Part shown: in pieces, positions 8,802-9,741 of the stretch
Numbering within the stretch: the stretch's first letter is position 1
How the letters are laid out: every line of letters starts with the position of its first letter
Assembly: GCA_025362165.1 (NCBI GenBank)
Contig: JANYHY010000813.1
Span: 1-9,741, forward strand
From: Myxococcales bacterium
GTDB lineage: Bacteria; Myxococcota_A; Polyangia; Polyangiales; Polyangiaceae
Reading direction: 5' to 3'
DNA length: 9,741 nucleotides
Position numbers and translations under genes: made by a program
Notes under the pieces: model-generated
The model's input: only the letters and a program-made list of their open reading frames with translations
Databases searched by the model: none
What the model was told of the DNA's origin: nothing

Positions 8802-9741
8802 CAGCTTGCTTTGCCTCTCGCGGCCACCAACGCGGCGACGACACGCTCTGCGCCGACGCTGCGTGACGCCTTCACCAACACGATGTCGTTCGCGCGCACT
8901 CGGTTCTGCGTGACCATCAAGGCTTCATCGACGCCGCCACACTTGATCACGGCCACCTGGGCGCGATCGAGCGCGAGGCCTATTTTCCCGCCACATCCGA
9001 CGACGAGCGAGACGCCACCGAACGAGTCCGCGATGCGCGCGTGCTCTTCGTCCGAGACGGCGCCGAGCTCCTTCATCTCGCCGAGCACGGCGATCGCGCG
9101 TCGGCCTTGTTGCTTGGCTAGCTCAGCGAGCGTTCGAAGAGACGCGTGCATGCTGTTGGGGTTCGCGTTGTAGGTGTCGTCGATCACTATCGCGCCGTCG
9201 GCGAGTCGAATGACGTCTCCGCGTTGGCCTGCGTTCGAGAGTGTGCTCATCGATGATTGAACGCTCGCCGGGTCGATCGCGTGCCCGCACGCGGCTTCTA
9301 CGGCGGCGAGGGCTGCGAGAAAATCGATCGCGGCCGCTTCGCCCAAGAGAGGAGAGTCCACCTCGAGCGTCTCCTTCGCGCGCGGAGACGCGCAGACGTC
9401 GCATGGGCGCTCGTACGTGATGCGCGCTCCGTCGAAGCCGCGGCTCGCGATGGAGAGCAGACGGTAGTCGGCGGGCGATCTTCCGAACGTGAGCGCACGT
9501 CGAGCGCGGGAGCGGCGAAGCTGAGCCATCGCGGCGTCGTCGTCCGCGTTCACGATCGCAAATCCGTCGCTGCCTAGATTCATGTATAGCGCACCCTTTT
9601 CGCGCGCGACGTCCGCGCGAGAGCCGCCGACGCCTTCGGCATGCGCGACGCCGATGTTGGTGACGACAGCGACGTCCGGGCGGGCGATCGTCGCCAGCGC
9701 TTCGATCTCTCCGCGGAGGCTCATTCCCGCCTCCAAAATTG
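8801..9741 (-). CDS. murF: UDP-MurNAc-tripeptide--D-alanyl-D-alanine ligase MurF, C-terminal part (cut by window end)
   Basis: Cytoplasmic ATP-dependent ligase that adds D-Ala-D-Ala to the UDP-MurNAc-tripeptide. The frame is open through base 9741, so about 312 C-terminal residues are visible and the substrate domain and P-loop lie outside. An apparent start at 9736 is a TTG internal to the conserved core (ILEAGMSLRGEI, compare the family GMNxxGEI), not the true start. Motifs seen: VVTNIGVAHAEGVGG (about 9664-9620), EKG for the KG box, IVNADDD, VIDDTYNANPNSM (about 9187-9149), AVLGEMKELG (about 9091-9062) and DIVLVKASR near the end. The expected G-x-H-N-x-x-N block is replaced by LGEAAAID (9346-9323). 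A CxxC pair (CDVC, about 9403-9392) is also not a MurF hallmark. Because the family-specific IDDTYNANP motif is present, identity as MurF is firm despite these changes. Confidence 0.94.
   Translation of the reverse strand, partial: ILEAGMSLRGEIEALATIARPDVAVVTNIGVAHAEGVGGSRADVAREKGALYMNLGSDGFAIVNADDDAAMAQLRRSRARRALTFGRSPADYRLLSIASRGFDGARITYERPCDVCASPRAKETLEVDSPLLGEAAAIDFLAALAAVEAACGHAIDPASVQSSMSTLSNAGQRGDVIRLADGAIVIDDTYNANPNSMHASLRTLAELAKQQGRRAIAVLGEMKELGAVSDEEHARIADSFGGVSLVVGCGGKIGLALDRAQVAVIKCGGVDEALMVTQNRVRANDIVLVKASRSVGAERVVAALVAARGKAS

Noticed and set aside
7648..8844. 398-codon minus-strand frame overlapping mraY in another phase
   Set aside because: The Arg/His/Pro-rich product has no motif; mraY in the competing phase is unmistakable.
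7758..9173. 471-codon plus-strand open frame antisense to mraY and murF
   Set aside because: It spans the junction of two well-identified genes on the other strand and has low-complexity charged composition typical of shadow frames.
9734..9736. TTG as a start codon for murF
   Set aside because: The frame stays open to the window edge and the codon is inside the conserved MurF core, so the gene starts outside the window.

Overview
The window is an uninterrupted part of a bacterial division and cell wall (dcw) cluster. Every real gene lies on the minus strand, so transcription runs from high to low coordinates. In that direction the order is murF (5' end cut off by the window edge), mraY, murD, ftsW, murG, murC, ftsQ, ftsA and ftsZ (only its first 62 codons are inside). 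The DNA is GC-rich, codon third positions are strongly G/C, and long meaningless open frames appear on the opposite strand. Protein style (for example the FtsZ GCGGSGGNAVNTM loop and the FtsQ and MraY sequences) and gene order fit a Gram-negative deltaproteobacterium in the broad sense, most likely Myxococcota. This assignment is an inference from general resemblance, not from a search.

Layout: 9741-8801 murF; 8801-7656 mraY; 7651-6362 murD; 6362-5115 ftsW; 5118-3982 murG; 3982-2576 murC; 2579-1707 ftsQ; a 109-base gap; 1597-311 ftsA; a 124-base, relatively AT-rich gap; 186-1 ftsZ. From murF to ftsQ the genes touch or overlap by 1-4 bases (TGATG or GTGA junctions; 4 bases apart at mraY/murD), which suggests one translationally coupled transcript. 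The junction pattern changes at ftsA and ftsZ, which each have a leader and a strong GGAGG-type ribosome binding site. No terminator, RNA gene, mobile element, CRISPR array or plus-strand gene can be supported.

Functionally, MurC and MurD add L-Ala and D-Glu to UDP-MurNAc, and MurF adds D-Ala-D-Ala to the tripeptide. MraY moves the product to the undecaprenyl carrier (lipid I), and MurG adds GlcNAc to make lipid II. FtsW polymerises lipid II at the septum, with FtsQ as part of the divisome scaffold, and FtsA anchors the FtsZ ring to the membrane. murB and ddl, which often lie between murC and ftsQ, are absent from that position.

I found no previously undescribed system. The points most worth a second look are sequence-level oddities in conserved enzymes: MurF has lost the G-x-H-N-x-x-N motif that MurC and MurD in the same window keep, MurC has a proline just after the P-loop GKT, and MurG has two substitutions in usually conserved motifs. 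The non-coding leader before ftsZ is also of interest.
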